64,000 nt of DNA, taken from contig CAWKKJ010000017.1 in NCBI GenBank assembly GCA_963850205.1, positions 558,001 to 622,000 on the forward strand, read 5' to 3'. Below, in pieces: positions 24,175 to 30,976 of this stretch. Under the pieces are notes generated by a model. That model saw nothing but the letters and a program-made list of their open reading frames with translations. It was not told the origin of the DNA and made no database searches. Source of the DNA: JACVRW01 sp963850205 (GTDB taxonomy: Bacteria > Actinomycetota > Thermoleophilia > Solirubrobacterales > Thermoleophilaceae). A program made the translations under genes and the position numbers. Each line of letters begins with the position of its first letter. Position 1 is the first letter of the stretch.

Positions 24175-24704
24175 GAAGCGTTGCCGTCCCGCCCGTCCCG
24201 CCCCCCGTTGGCCGAGTCCCGGCTGGGCGTCCCGTCCTGGACCGCCGCCGGGTCGCGTGTCGTGGCCAGGTCGCCGCGGTTTCCGTAGCGGCGCCCCACC
24301 GCGTCCTCCTGGGCGTACGGATGCAGCGTGTAGCGCATCTGGCGATCCGCCTTCTCCTGGCGCTCCAGGCGGAACCCGGGCTCCTCGGCCGGGCGATTCA
24401 CCATGAAGGCCAGCCGCGAGGTCTGCCGCCCGAGCGAGCTGTCGTAGGCGACCAGCTTGATGTAGTGGTTCGGATAGGCATCACGGCAGGCGTTCACGTC
24501 GCGCATCGCCACGTCGGCCTCGCCCGGCTCGAGGTCGAACTCGGGCTGCCTCCACATGTCCCAGAAGCTGCTGCGGGGATGGGGATCGTCGGTGTACTCG
24601 ACCATGATCGCCCAGCCGTTGCCCAGCGCGTAGTCGATCTGAGCCGCGATCTCCTCATCGGTGAGATCGGGCAGGAACGAGAAGGTGCCCTGGGTGATTC
24701 TCAT
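24171..24704 (-). CDS. cbbS: RuBisCO small subunit with long C-terminal tail
   Basis: This small subunit of form I RuBisCO starts MRITQGTFSFLPDLTDEEI, a classic red-type N-terminus. SSFWDMWRQPEFD (about 46-58) is the conserved signature, and NHYIKLVAYDSS and SRLAFMVNRP lie in the beta-sheet. The recognisable small-subunit fold ends near residue 138. About 40 further residues are rich in Gly, Arg, Asp, Asn and Ser and look disordered; red-type small subunits normally stop near 140. The tail could be a docking or condensate-forming segment, or could interact with CbbX. The stop overlaps the cbbX start by 4 bases. Alternatively the tail is neutral. The ATG at 24704 overlaps the cbbL stop. Confidence 0.94.
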   Translation of the reverse strand: MRITQGTFSFLPDLTDEEIAAQIDYALGNGWAIMVEYTDDPHPRSSFWDMWRQPEFDLEPGEADVAMRDVNACRDAYPNHYIKLVAYDSSLGRQTSRLAFMVNRPAEEPGFRLERQEKADRQMRYTLHPYAQEDAVGRRYGNRGDLATTRDPAAVQDGTPSRDSANGGRDGRDGNAS

Positions 24705-26158
24705 CGGCTCGAGGTCGGCGTGGCGACCGCGTCGGGAGTGTCCGTGGACTGGAAGTCGAAGCTGATGTCCTTCCACACCTCCAGGGCGGCATCGAGCTCG
24801 GGGCAGCCCCTCGCCGCCTCGGCCAGGATGTCCGGCCCCTCGTTGTAGTAGTCCCGGCCCTCGTTGCGCGCCTTGATCATCGCCTCCACGCCCACACGGT
24901 TGGCGGTGGCCCCGGCGGCGATGCCCATCGGGTGGCCGATCGTGCCGCCGCCGAACTGGAGCACCACGTCCTCTCCGAGGTAATGCAGCAGCTGGTGCAT
25001 CTGGCCGGCGTGGATGCCGCCGGAGGCGACCGGCATGACGGGGGCGAGCGAGGCCCAGTCCTGGTCGAAGTACAGCCCGGTCTCGGGATTGGCGGCGTTG
25101 AAGCGCTCGCGGCACACGTCGTAGTAGCCCTTGATCGATCCGGGGTCGCCCTCCAGCTTGCCCACGACGGTGCCCGCGTGGATGTGGTCCACACCGAGCA
25201 TGCGGCACCACTTGGCGAGCACGCGGAAGCTGACCCCGTGCGTCTTCTGCCGGGTGTAGGTCCCGTGGCCCGCCCGGTGGAGGTGCAGGATCATCCCGTT
25301 GGCCCGCGCCCACTTGGACATCGATTGCATGGCGGTGAAGCCGACGGTGAGGTCCATCATGATGATGACGCTGCCGATCTCCTTCGCGAACTCGGCGCGC
25401 TCGTACATGTCCTCCATGGTCGCGGCGGTCACGTTCATGTAGTGGCCCTTGATCTCCCCGGTGGCGGCGGAGGCCCGGTTCACAGCCTCGATGGCGTGGA
25501 GGTAGCGGTCGCGCCAGCGCATGAACGGCTGCGAGTTGATGTTCTCGTCGTCCTTGGTGAAGTCGAGGCCGCCGCGCAGCGCCTCGTATACGACCCGGCC
25601 GTAGTTCTTCGCCGACAGGCCCAGCTTCGGCTTCGTGGTGGCGCCGAGCAAGGGGCGCCCGAACTTGTCCAGGTACTCGCGCTCCATGACGATCCCGTGG
25701 GGTGGCCCCTGGAAGGTCTTGAGGTAGTGGGGCGGGATCCGCATGTCCTCGAGCCGCAGTGCCTTGAGCGCCTTGAAGCCGAAGACGTTGCCGATGATCG
25801 AGGAGGTGAGGTTCGCGATCGAGCCCTCCTCGAACAGGTCGAGGTCGTAGGCGATGCGCGCGATGTACTGGTTCTCGGCGTTCGGCACCTCGTCCAGCTG
25901 ATAGGCCTTGGCCTGGTAGTGCTCGTGCGGGGTCAGGCGGTCGGTCCAGACGACGGTCCACGTCGCCGTCGAGGACTCCCCGGCGACGGCCGCGGCCGCC
26001 TCGATCGGGTCGACCCCGTCCTGCGGGGTGATCCGGAAGGCGCAGAGGACGTCGGTGTCCTTGGGCTCATAGTCGGCGTTCCAGTAGCCCATCTCGGCGT
26101 AGGGGGTGACCCCCGCCGCCCAGCGGTCCTTGGTCTTGGTTTCGTCGCTGACAGCCAC
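24701..26158 (-). CDS. cbbL: RuBisCO large subunit, form I red-type (IE-like)
   Basis: RuBisCO fixes CO2 onto ribulose 1,5-bisphosphate. Its 485 residues contain a complete active site: LGATTKPKLGL with Lys176, GGLDFTKDDEN with the carbamylated Lys202 and Mg ligands Asp204 and Glu205, LHLHRAGHGTYTRQ, and loop 6 GTVVGKLEGDP with Lys334. The C-terminal TPDAVATPTSSR-type tail is of the kind engaged by CbbX. The red-type clade is indicated by the sequence SIIGNVFGFKALKALRLEDM and by the linked cbbX. Form IE, the actinobacterial branch linked to trace-gas chemosynthesis, is my best guess and needs a tree. The start is GTG 26158; a 15-base palindrome lies just upstream. Confidence 0.96.
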   Translation of the reverse strand: MAVSDETKTKDRWAAGVTPYAEMGYWNADYEPKDTDVLCAFRITPQDGVDPIEAAAAVAGESSTATWTVVWTDRLTPHEHYQAKAYQLDEVPNAENQYIARIAYDLDLFEEGSIANLTSSIIGNVFGFKALKALRLEDMRIPPHYLKTFQGPPHGIVMEREYLDKFGRPLLGATTKPKLGLSAKNYGRVVYEALRGGLDFTKDDENINSQPFMRWRDRYLHAIEAVNRASAATGEIKGHYMNVTAATMEDMYERAEFAKEIGSVIIMMDLTVGFTAMQSMSKWARANGMILHLHRAGHGTYTRQKTHGVSFRVLAKWCRMLGVDHIHAGTVVGKLEGDPGSIKGYYDVCRERFNAANPETGLYFDQDWASLAPVMPVASGGIHAGQMHQLLHYLGEDVVLQFGGGTIGHPMGIAAGATANRVGVEAMIKARNEGRDYYNEGPDILAEAARGCPELDAALEVWKDISFDFQSTDTPDAVATPTSSR

Positions 26159-26237
26159 AGTTCGGAATGTAGTCGGCCAGACTAAGAGTTCAAGTAAAAG
26201 ATCAAGCTATATACATAGGCAAATATCTATGCAAATC
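26159..26237 (-). promoter_or_regulatory. AT-rich cbb control region with two inverted repeats
   Basis: This 79-base gap is strikingly AT-rich compared with its surroundings. It contains TAGTC-N5-GACTA (26170-26184) immediately upstream of the cbbL start and CATAG-N8-CTATG (26214-26231) further back. Both have the dyad form expected for a LysR regulator, and together they span the promoter. CbbR binding is inference. Confidence 0.55.
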
Positions 26238-26945
26238 TCAAGCCGTCACCAGCGTGACGCCGTCTGGGCCAGCGGTCGCCACCGGGACGATCGACGTGAC
26301 CGATTCGCGGGCGCAGAAGGCGATGTCGCCGGCCTGGCCCGTCGCCCGCAGCGCAGCCGCGTCGGCGCTCTCGGCCAGCGGCTCGAACGAGTCGGCGTAT
26401 GTGTCCGCGAGCCGCTCCGCCGCCCGCGCGGCATCGGAGCGCGGCCCCGCCATCTGCGCCACGATGCGACCGGCCGCGTAGGCGTCCTCCAGCGCGAAGC
26501 GGCCGCCGGTGCCCGCGCAGATCACCGTGAGCTCGCTGCCGGCCGGAATCGCCTCCACCAGCGACCGCAGGTTGAGCAGCGCTCCCACCAGCACCACGTC
26601 CGCACCGGACACCGCGGACAGCAGGGCGGGCGTGCCGTTGGTGGTGGACAGCACCAACTCCCGGGCCTCGCCGGCCGGTTCGGAGAACACCGGGGAGTTG
26701 CCTCGGTCGAACCCGTCGATCGCCAGGCAGTTGCGTTCACCCGCGAGCCGGCGGCCGGGGCCGTTGAGCTCACGGGCCCGCTCGGCGGTCGCGGTGCAGA
26801 GCACGGTCCGGTAGCCGGCCTCGAGGGCCGCCACGATCGTCGAGCTCGCCCGCAGCACGTCGACGACGATCGCGACCCCGCTCCGGCGCGGCGCCTTCCC
26901 GGCAAACGCGACGTCGATCGAGAGCAAGGCCACGGGGCGAGTCAC
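26238..26945 (-). CDS. ComB-family (2-phosphosulfolactate phosphatase-like) protein
   Basis: This 235-residue protein is of the ComB fold, founded on archaeal 2-phosphosulfolactate phosphatase of coenzyme M synthesis, a Mg-dependent phosphatase of phospho-2-hydroxycarboxylates. Family segments are VVDVLRASSTIVAALEAGY near residue 30, LAGERNCLAIDGFDRGNSP (about 68-86), STTNGTPAL (about 100) and ICAGTGGRFALEDAYAAG. No coenzyme M or sulfolactate genes are nearby. It is the first gene upstream of cbbL on the same strand, 79 bases away, and faces the hydrogenase operon. A role in clearing inhibitory sugar-acid phosphates or in Calvin-cycle phosphatase chemistry is an attractive but unproven idea. 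Confidence 0.8.
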   Translation of the reverse strand: MTRPVALLSIDVAFAGKAPRRSGVAIVVDVLRASSTIVAALEAGYRTVLCTATAERARELNGPGRRLAGERNCLAIDGFDRGNSPVFSEPAGEARELVLSTTNGTPALLSAVSGADVVLVGALLNLRSLVEAIPAGSELTVICAGTGGRFALEDAYAAGRIVAQMAGPRSDAARAAERLADTYADSFEPLAESADAAALRATGQAGDIAFCARESVTSIVPVATAGPDGVTLVTA

Positions 26946-27105
26946 GCTACCGCGCGCTCGCCCGGACGAACACCACGAAGTTGCGTGACCACGGATAGAG
27001 GTCCCTCAAAGTCTCGCTGGGCCTGCCCGGCCGTGGCCGTAAATCCAGTCGGATTTCGCCAGAATCCGGACCGGGCGATTCGGGCGCGTTCGCCCCCTGT
27101 ACGCA

Positions 27106-27129
27106 ACCTTGCAACCGTCGTAGCAAGGT
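27106..27129. promoter_or_regulatory. inverted repeat in the hydrogenase promoter region
   Basis: ACCTTGC and GCAAGGT form a perfect dyad with a 10-base spacer, 40 bases before the hypC start. A TTGCAA hexamer is embedded and GATAGA follows about 15 bases later as a weak -10 candidate. The 223-base gap (26946-27168) separates divergent transcription of the ComB/cbb side and the hydrogenase side; I see no other feature in it. Confidence 0.5.
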
Positions 27130-27168
27130 GATAGACAGATCGGTACACCCGAGGAGGGGGCGACGAAG

Positions 27169-27447
27169 GTGTGCCTTGCCATTCCCGGTCAGATCATGGA
27201 GGTCGTCGACGAGGCCAACCGGCTGGCCAAGGTCGACGTCGCGGGCGTTCAGCGCAGCGTCAACATCGGCCTGCTGGATGAGGACGGAGTGGGCGCGCAG
27301 CCGGGCGACTGGGTGCTGATCCACGTCGGCTTTGCGCTGTCCAAGGTCGATGAGGAGGAGGCGCTGGCCACGCGCAAGATGCTGGAGGGAATGGGCGAGG
27401 ACTACGAGCAGGAGCTCGAGGAGCTCAAGGCCAGCGTGATCGAGTGA
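27169..27447 (+). CDS. hypC: hydrogenase assembly chaperone HypC
   Basis: HypC is a small chaperone that carries the Fe(CN)2CO precursor with HypD and delivers it to the large subunit. Start GTG 27169 (after GAGGAGG) gives the obligatory Met-Cys N-terminus, MCLAIPGQI, whose Cys2 binds the iron. The OB-like core ends with GDWVLIHVGFALSKVDEEEA, the HypC signature. The C-terminal 20 residues form an acidic helix. Length is 92 residues. It is the first gene of a long operon and overlaps the next gene by 4 bases. Confidence 0.95.
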   Translation: MCLAIPGQIMEVVDEANRLAKVDVAGVQRSVNIGLLDEDGVGAQPGDWVLIHVGFALSKVDEEEALATRKMLEGMGEDYEQELEELKASVIE

Positions 27448-27665
27448 GCTTCTGCGACCACGACGTCGGCTGCATCACCTGCGGCGACGTTGCGCTGGAG
27501 CTGACGGTGCTGCGTGTGGACACTGAGCGAGAGCTGGCGCTGTGCGCCACCGGTGAGGGGGAGAGGGAGACGGTGGAGACAGGCCTGGTGGGCGTCGTCC
27601 GGCCCGGCGACGCCCTCCTGGTCCACGCGGGCACCGCCCTCCAGCGGATCGAGGTGCAGGCATGA
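27444..27665 (+). CDS. second HypC-like protein
   Basis: This 73-residue paralogue of the HypC/HupF family has a different N-terminus: instead of Met-Cys-Leu it reads FCDHDVGCITCGD, three cysteines with two histidine/aspartate neighbours, which looks like a metal site. The remainder (ELALCATGEGERETVETGLV, VRPGDALLVHAGTALQRI) follows the HypC fold. Such companions occur beside hypC in actinobacterial hydrogenase clusters, and their division of labour is not established. It overlaps hypC and hypD by 4 bases each (GTGA and ATGA). Confidence 0.85.
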   Translation: MSFCDHDVGCITCGDVALELTVLRVDTERELALCATGEGERETVETGLVGVVRPGDALLVHAGTALQRIEVQA

Positions 27666-28777
27666 AGTTCGTCGACGAGTTCCGCGACGCCGAGCTCGGC
27701 CGGGTCGTCTCCGGTGAGATCCTCGCGCTGGTCGAGCCCGGGCACCACTACAAGGTGATGGAGGTCTGCGGCGGCCACACCCACTCGATCTACAAGTACG
27801 GGATCGACGACCTGCTGCCCGAGAACGTGGAGCTCGTGCACGGCCCCGGCTGCCCCGTGTGCGTGATCCCGATGGGGCGCGTGGACGACGGCATCGCCAT
27901 GGCCCACCAGCCCAACGTGATCTTCACCTGCTTCGGCGACATGATGCGCGTGCCCGGCTCGAAGGGCAGCCTGCTCGAGGCCAAGGCCGAGGGGGCGGAC
28001 GTGCGCATGGTCTACTCGCCGCTCGACGCCCTGCGCATCGCCAAGCAGAACCCGGACCGCGAGGTTGTGTTCTTCGCGATCGGCTTCGAGACCACCGCCC
28101 CATCCACGGCGCTCACGCTCAAGCGCGCCCGGGCCGAGGGCGTGGAGAACTTCTTCTGCATGTGCAACCACGTGACGATCGTGCCGCCGCTGCGAGCGCT
28201 GCTCGACTCGCCCGACCTGCGGCTCGACGGCTTCATCGGCCCCGGTCACGTGTCCACCGTGGTGGGGGCCCGCCCCTTCGAGTTCATCCCCGCCGACTAC
28301 GGCCGGCCGGTGGTGATCTCGGGCTTCGAGCCCCTCGACGTCCTGCAGTCGGTGCAGATGATCCTGAGCCAGCTCGGGTCCGGGCGCTGCGAGGTCGAGA
28401 ACCAGTACAAGCGCGTGGTGCCCTACGAGGGCAACCTGAAGGCGCTCGAGATCATGTCCGAGGTCTTCGAGCTGCGCCCGCACTTCGAGTGGCGTGGACT
28501 GGGCTTCATCTCCCAGAGCGCGCTGGCGCTCACCGAGGCCTACGCCGATCTCGACGCGGAGCGTCGCTACGAGGTGCCGGGCGTCCGCGTGGCGGACCCC
28601 AAGGCCTGCCAGTGCGGCGAGGTGTTGAAGGGCGTGATCAAGCCCTGGGAGTGCAAGGTGTTCGGCACCGCCTGCACGCCGGAGCGCCCGATCGGGACCT
28701 GCATGGTGTCGCCGGAGGGGGCCTGCGCCGCCTACTACAACTACGGCCGCTACGCCCGGGAGCGGGAGGTCGTGTGA
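27662..28777 (+). CDS. hypD: hydrogenase maturation protein HypD
   Basis: HypD is the iron-sulfur scaffold on which the Fe(CN)2CO group is assembled with HypC and HypE. Its 371 residues have all hallmark cysteines: VMEVCGGHTHSIYKYG near residue 38, HGPGCPVCVIPMG near 65, NFFCMCNH near 160, and the C-terminal cluster region CQCGEVLKG, WECKVFGTACTPERPIGTCMVS. The protein is full length and intact. It overlaps the second hypC-like gene and hypE by 4 bases. It acts in the cytosol. Confidence 0.97.
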   Translation: MKFVDEFRDAELGRVVSGEILALVEPGHHYKVMEVCGGHTHSIYKYGIDDLLPENVELVHGPGCPVCVIPMGRVDDGIAMAHQPNVIFTCFGDMMRVPGSKGSLLEAKAEGADVRMVYSPLDALRIAKQNPDREVVFFAIGFETTAPSTALTLKRARAEGVENFFCMCNHVTIVPPLRALLDSPDLRLDGFIGPGHVSTVVGARPFEFIPADYGRPVVISGFEPLDVLQSVQMILSQLGSGRCEVENQYKRVVPYEGNLKALEIMSEVFELRPHFEWRGLGFISQSALALTEAYADLDAERRYEVPGVRVADPKACQCGEVLKGVIKPWECKVFGTACTPERPIGTCMVSPEGACAAYYNYGRYAREREVV

Positions 28778-29874
28778 GCCCGGAGGCCGCGGCCAAGCCA
28801 GTCGGCCGTGAAGAGCGGATCCTCGGGATCATCGAGACCGCGCGCGGCAAGCGCGCGCGCTTCAAGGACGATCGGATCACGATGTCGCACGGGGCGGGCG
28901 GCAAGGCCACCCAGTCCCTGATCGAGGGGCTGCTGCTGCCCGCGCTCGAGAACGAGGCGCTGGCCCCGCTCGACGACGCCGGAAAGGTGTCGGTCGACGG
29001 CACCGGCCTGGCGCTCACCACCGACAGCTTCGTAGTGCGTCCGCTGCGCTTTCCCGGCGGCTCCATCGGCGAGCTGGCGGTGAACGGCACCGTGAACGAC
29101 CTCGCGGTCTCGGGGGCCCGGCCGCTGGCGCTCGGCCTGTCGCTGGTGCTGGAGGAGGGGCTGGCCGCCGAGGACCTGAAGGCCGAGATCGAGGCGGTGG
29201 CCCGCGCGGCCGCGGAGGCCGGCGTGGCGGTGATCACCGGCGACACCAAGGTGGTCGAGCGCGGTCACGCCGACGGCATGTACGTGTGCACCAGCGGGAT
29301 CGGGGTCACCGATCCGCGGGCGAGCCTCTCGCCCGCCTCGCTGCGGCCCGGCGACCGGGTGCTGGTCTCCGGCGCCATCGGCGAGCACGGCACCGCGATC
29401 ATGCTGGCCCGGGGGGAGTTCGAGCTCGAGGCGGAGATCGAGTCCGACACGCGCTCGCTGTGGCCCGCGGTGGACGCGCTGCTGGAGGAATCGGGCCCGG
29501 CGCTGCGGTGCCTGCGCGACGCCACCCGGGGCGGGGTGGCCTCGGTGCTCAACGAGCTCGCGCGCGCCTCGAACGTGACCGTGCTGGTGAGCGAGGCGGC
29601 CGTGCCGGTGAAGCCGCAGGTTGCCGGCGCGGCGGAGCTGCTCGGGATCGACCCGATGTACGTGGCCAACGAGGGCACGCTGGTGGCCTTCGTGGCGCCG
29701 GAGGGAGCCGAGGAGGCGCTGGCCGCGCTGCGCTCGGTGGAGGGCTGTGAGGACGCGGCGGACATCGGCGAGGTTCGGACCGAGCCGCCGGGGATGGTGC
29801 TTGTGGACACCGCGTTCGGCGGCCGCCGGGTGATGGACCTGCTGGCCGGCGACCCGCTGCCGCGAATCTGTTGA
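28774..29874 (+). CDS. hypE: hydrogenase maturation protein HypE
   Basis: HypE accepts a carbamoyl group from HypF on its C-terminal cysteine and dehydrates it to the cyanide ligand of the active site. Its 366 residues are of PurM-like ATP-binding fold: MSHGAGGKATQSLIEG near residue 32, TTDSFVVRPLRFPGGSIG near 80, NGTVNDLAVSGARP near 103, and GDTKVVERGHADG near 155. The protein ends PRIC, the required terminal Cys. GTG start 28774 overlaps the hypD stop. It has about 25 extra N-terminal residues compared with minimal HypE. Confidence 0.97.
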   Translation: MSPEAAAKPVGREERILGIIETARGKRARFKDDRITMSHGAGGKATQSLIEGLLLPALENEALAPLDDAGKVSVDGTGLALTTDSFVVRPLRFPGGSIGELAVNGTVNDLAVSGARPLALGLSLVLEEGLAAEDLKAEIEAVARAAAEAGVAVITGDTKVVERGHADGMYVCTSGIGVTDPRASLSPASLRPGDRVLVSGAIGEHGTAIMLARGEFELEAEIESDTRSLWPAVDALLEESGPALRCLRDATRGGVASVLNELARASNVTVLVSEAAVPVKPQVAGAAELLGIDPMYVANEGTLVAFVAPEGAEEALAALRSVEGCEDAADIGEVRTEPPGMVLVDTAFGGRRVMDLLAGDPLPRIC

Positions 29875-29887
29875 GAGGAGAGTCGGG

Positions 29888-30946
29888 ATGGCGACGGAGT
29901 TCGTGAAGGACCAGGCCGCGACGGAGGGGATCACGGCGCACGTGATCTGGATGACGACGGGGCTCGGCTGCGACGGCGACTCGGTCGCGATGACCTCCGC
30001 CACCAATCCCAGCCTGGAGGACATCGTCCAGGGCGTGATCCCGGGCATGCCCAAGGTCGTTATCCACACCCCGGTGCTGGCCTACGAGACCGGCGCCGAG
30101 TTCATGCAGGCCTGGTACGACGCGGAGGCCGGCAAGCTCGATCCCTTCGTCCTCATCCTCGAAGGCTCGATCCCCAACGAGAGGATCAACGGCGAGGGCC
30201 ACTGGGCGGGCATGGGGGTCAACCCCGAGAACGGGCAGCCGATCACCACCAACGAGTGGATCGACCGGCTGGCGCCCAAGGCTGCGGCGGTGGTGGCCGT
30301 AGGCACCTGCGCCACCTACGGCGGCATCCCGGCGATGAAGAACAACCCGACCGGCGCCATGGGCCTGCCGGACTACCTGGGCTGGAAGTGGAAGTCCAAG
30401 GCCGGCCTGCCCGTGGTCTGCCTGCCGGGCTGCCCGACGCAACCGGACAACACCACCGAGGCGCTCCTCTACCTCGTCCTGCACCTGGGCGGGATGGCGC
30501 CGGTGCCCGACCTGGACGACCAGCTCCGCCCCACCTGGCTGTACGGCCGCACGGTGCACGAGAGCTGCAACCGCGGGGCCTTCTACGAGATGGGCGACTT
30601 CGCCACCGAGTACGGCTCGGACAACAGATGTCTGGTCAAGCTCGGCTGCAAGGGGCCGGTGGTCAAATGCAACGTGCCCGTCCGCGGCTGGGTGAACGGA
30701 ATCGGCGGCTGCCCGAACGTGGGCGGCATCTGCATGGCCTGCACGATGCCGGGGTTCCCCGACAAGTACATGCCCTTCATGGAGGAAGACAACAACGCCA
30801 AGGTGTCTTCGAACGTGGCCAAGTTCACCTACGGACCGCTCCTGCGCTGGGGGCGGCGGTTGTCCATCAAGGCGAAGTACGACAAGGAACCGGACTGGCG
30901 GCATAACAAGCGCGAGCTCACCAGTGGATACGCGAAGCGCTGGTAA
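29888..30946 (+). CDS. hhyS: [NiFe] hydrogenase small subunit, group 1h-like
   Basis: This electron-transferring subunit has three iron-sulfur clusters. It has no Tat signal peptide, as in the actinobacterial 1h/5 class. The proximal-cluster motif reads TTGLGCDGDS, in which the usual second Cys is replaced by Asp, a feature known from the oxygen-tolerant actinobacterial-type hydrogenase of Ralstonia. Other ligands are GTCATYGG (about 139), CLPGCPTQPDN (about 178), HESCNRGAF with CLVKLGCKGP (about 222-256), and CPNVGGICMACTMPGFPDK (about 278-296). Length is 352. It follows hypE after 13 bases with GAGGAGAG as ribosome site. The class uses H2 at very low concentration. Confidence 0.95.
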   Translation: MATEFVKDQAATEGITAHVIWMTTGLGCDGDSVAMTSATNPSLEDIVQGVIPGMPKVVIHTPVLAYETGAEFMQAWYDAEAGKLDPFVLILEGSIPNERINGEGHWAGMGVNPENGQPITTNEWIDRLAPKAAAVVAVGTCATYGGIPAMKNNPTGAMGLPDYLGWKWKSKAGLPVVCLPGCPTQPDNTTEALLYLVLHLGGMAPVPDLDDQLRPTWLYGRTVHESCNRGAFYEMGDFATEYGSDNRCLVKLGCKGPVVKCNVPVRGWVNGIGGCPNVGGICMACTMPGFPDKYMPFMEEDNNAKVSSNVAKFTYGPLLRWGRRLSIKAKYDKEPDWRHNKRELTSGYAKRW

Positions 30947-30976
30947 GCGCAGAAAGCTTGGGAGATAGGAGAACGC

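Noticed and set aside
24171..26158. RuBisCO-like protein (form IV)
   Set aside because: All catalytic lysines and Mg ligands are present and cbbS, cbbX and PRK are linked.
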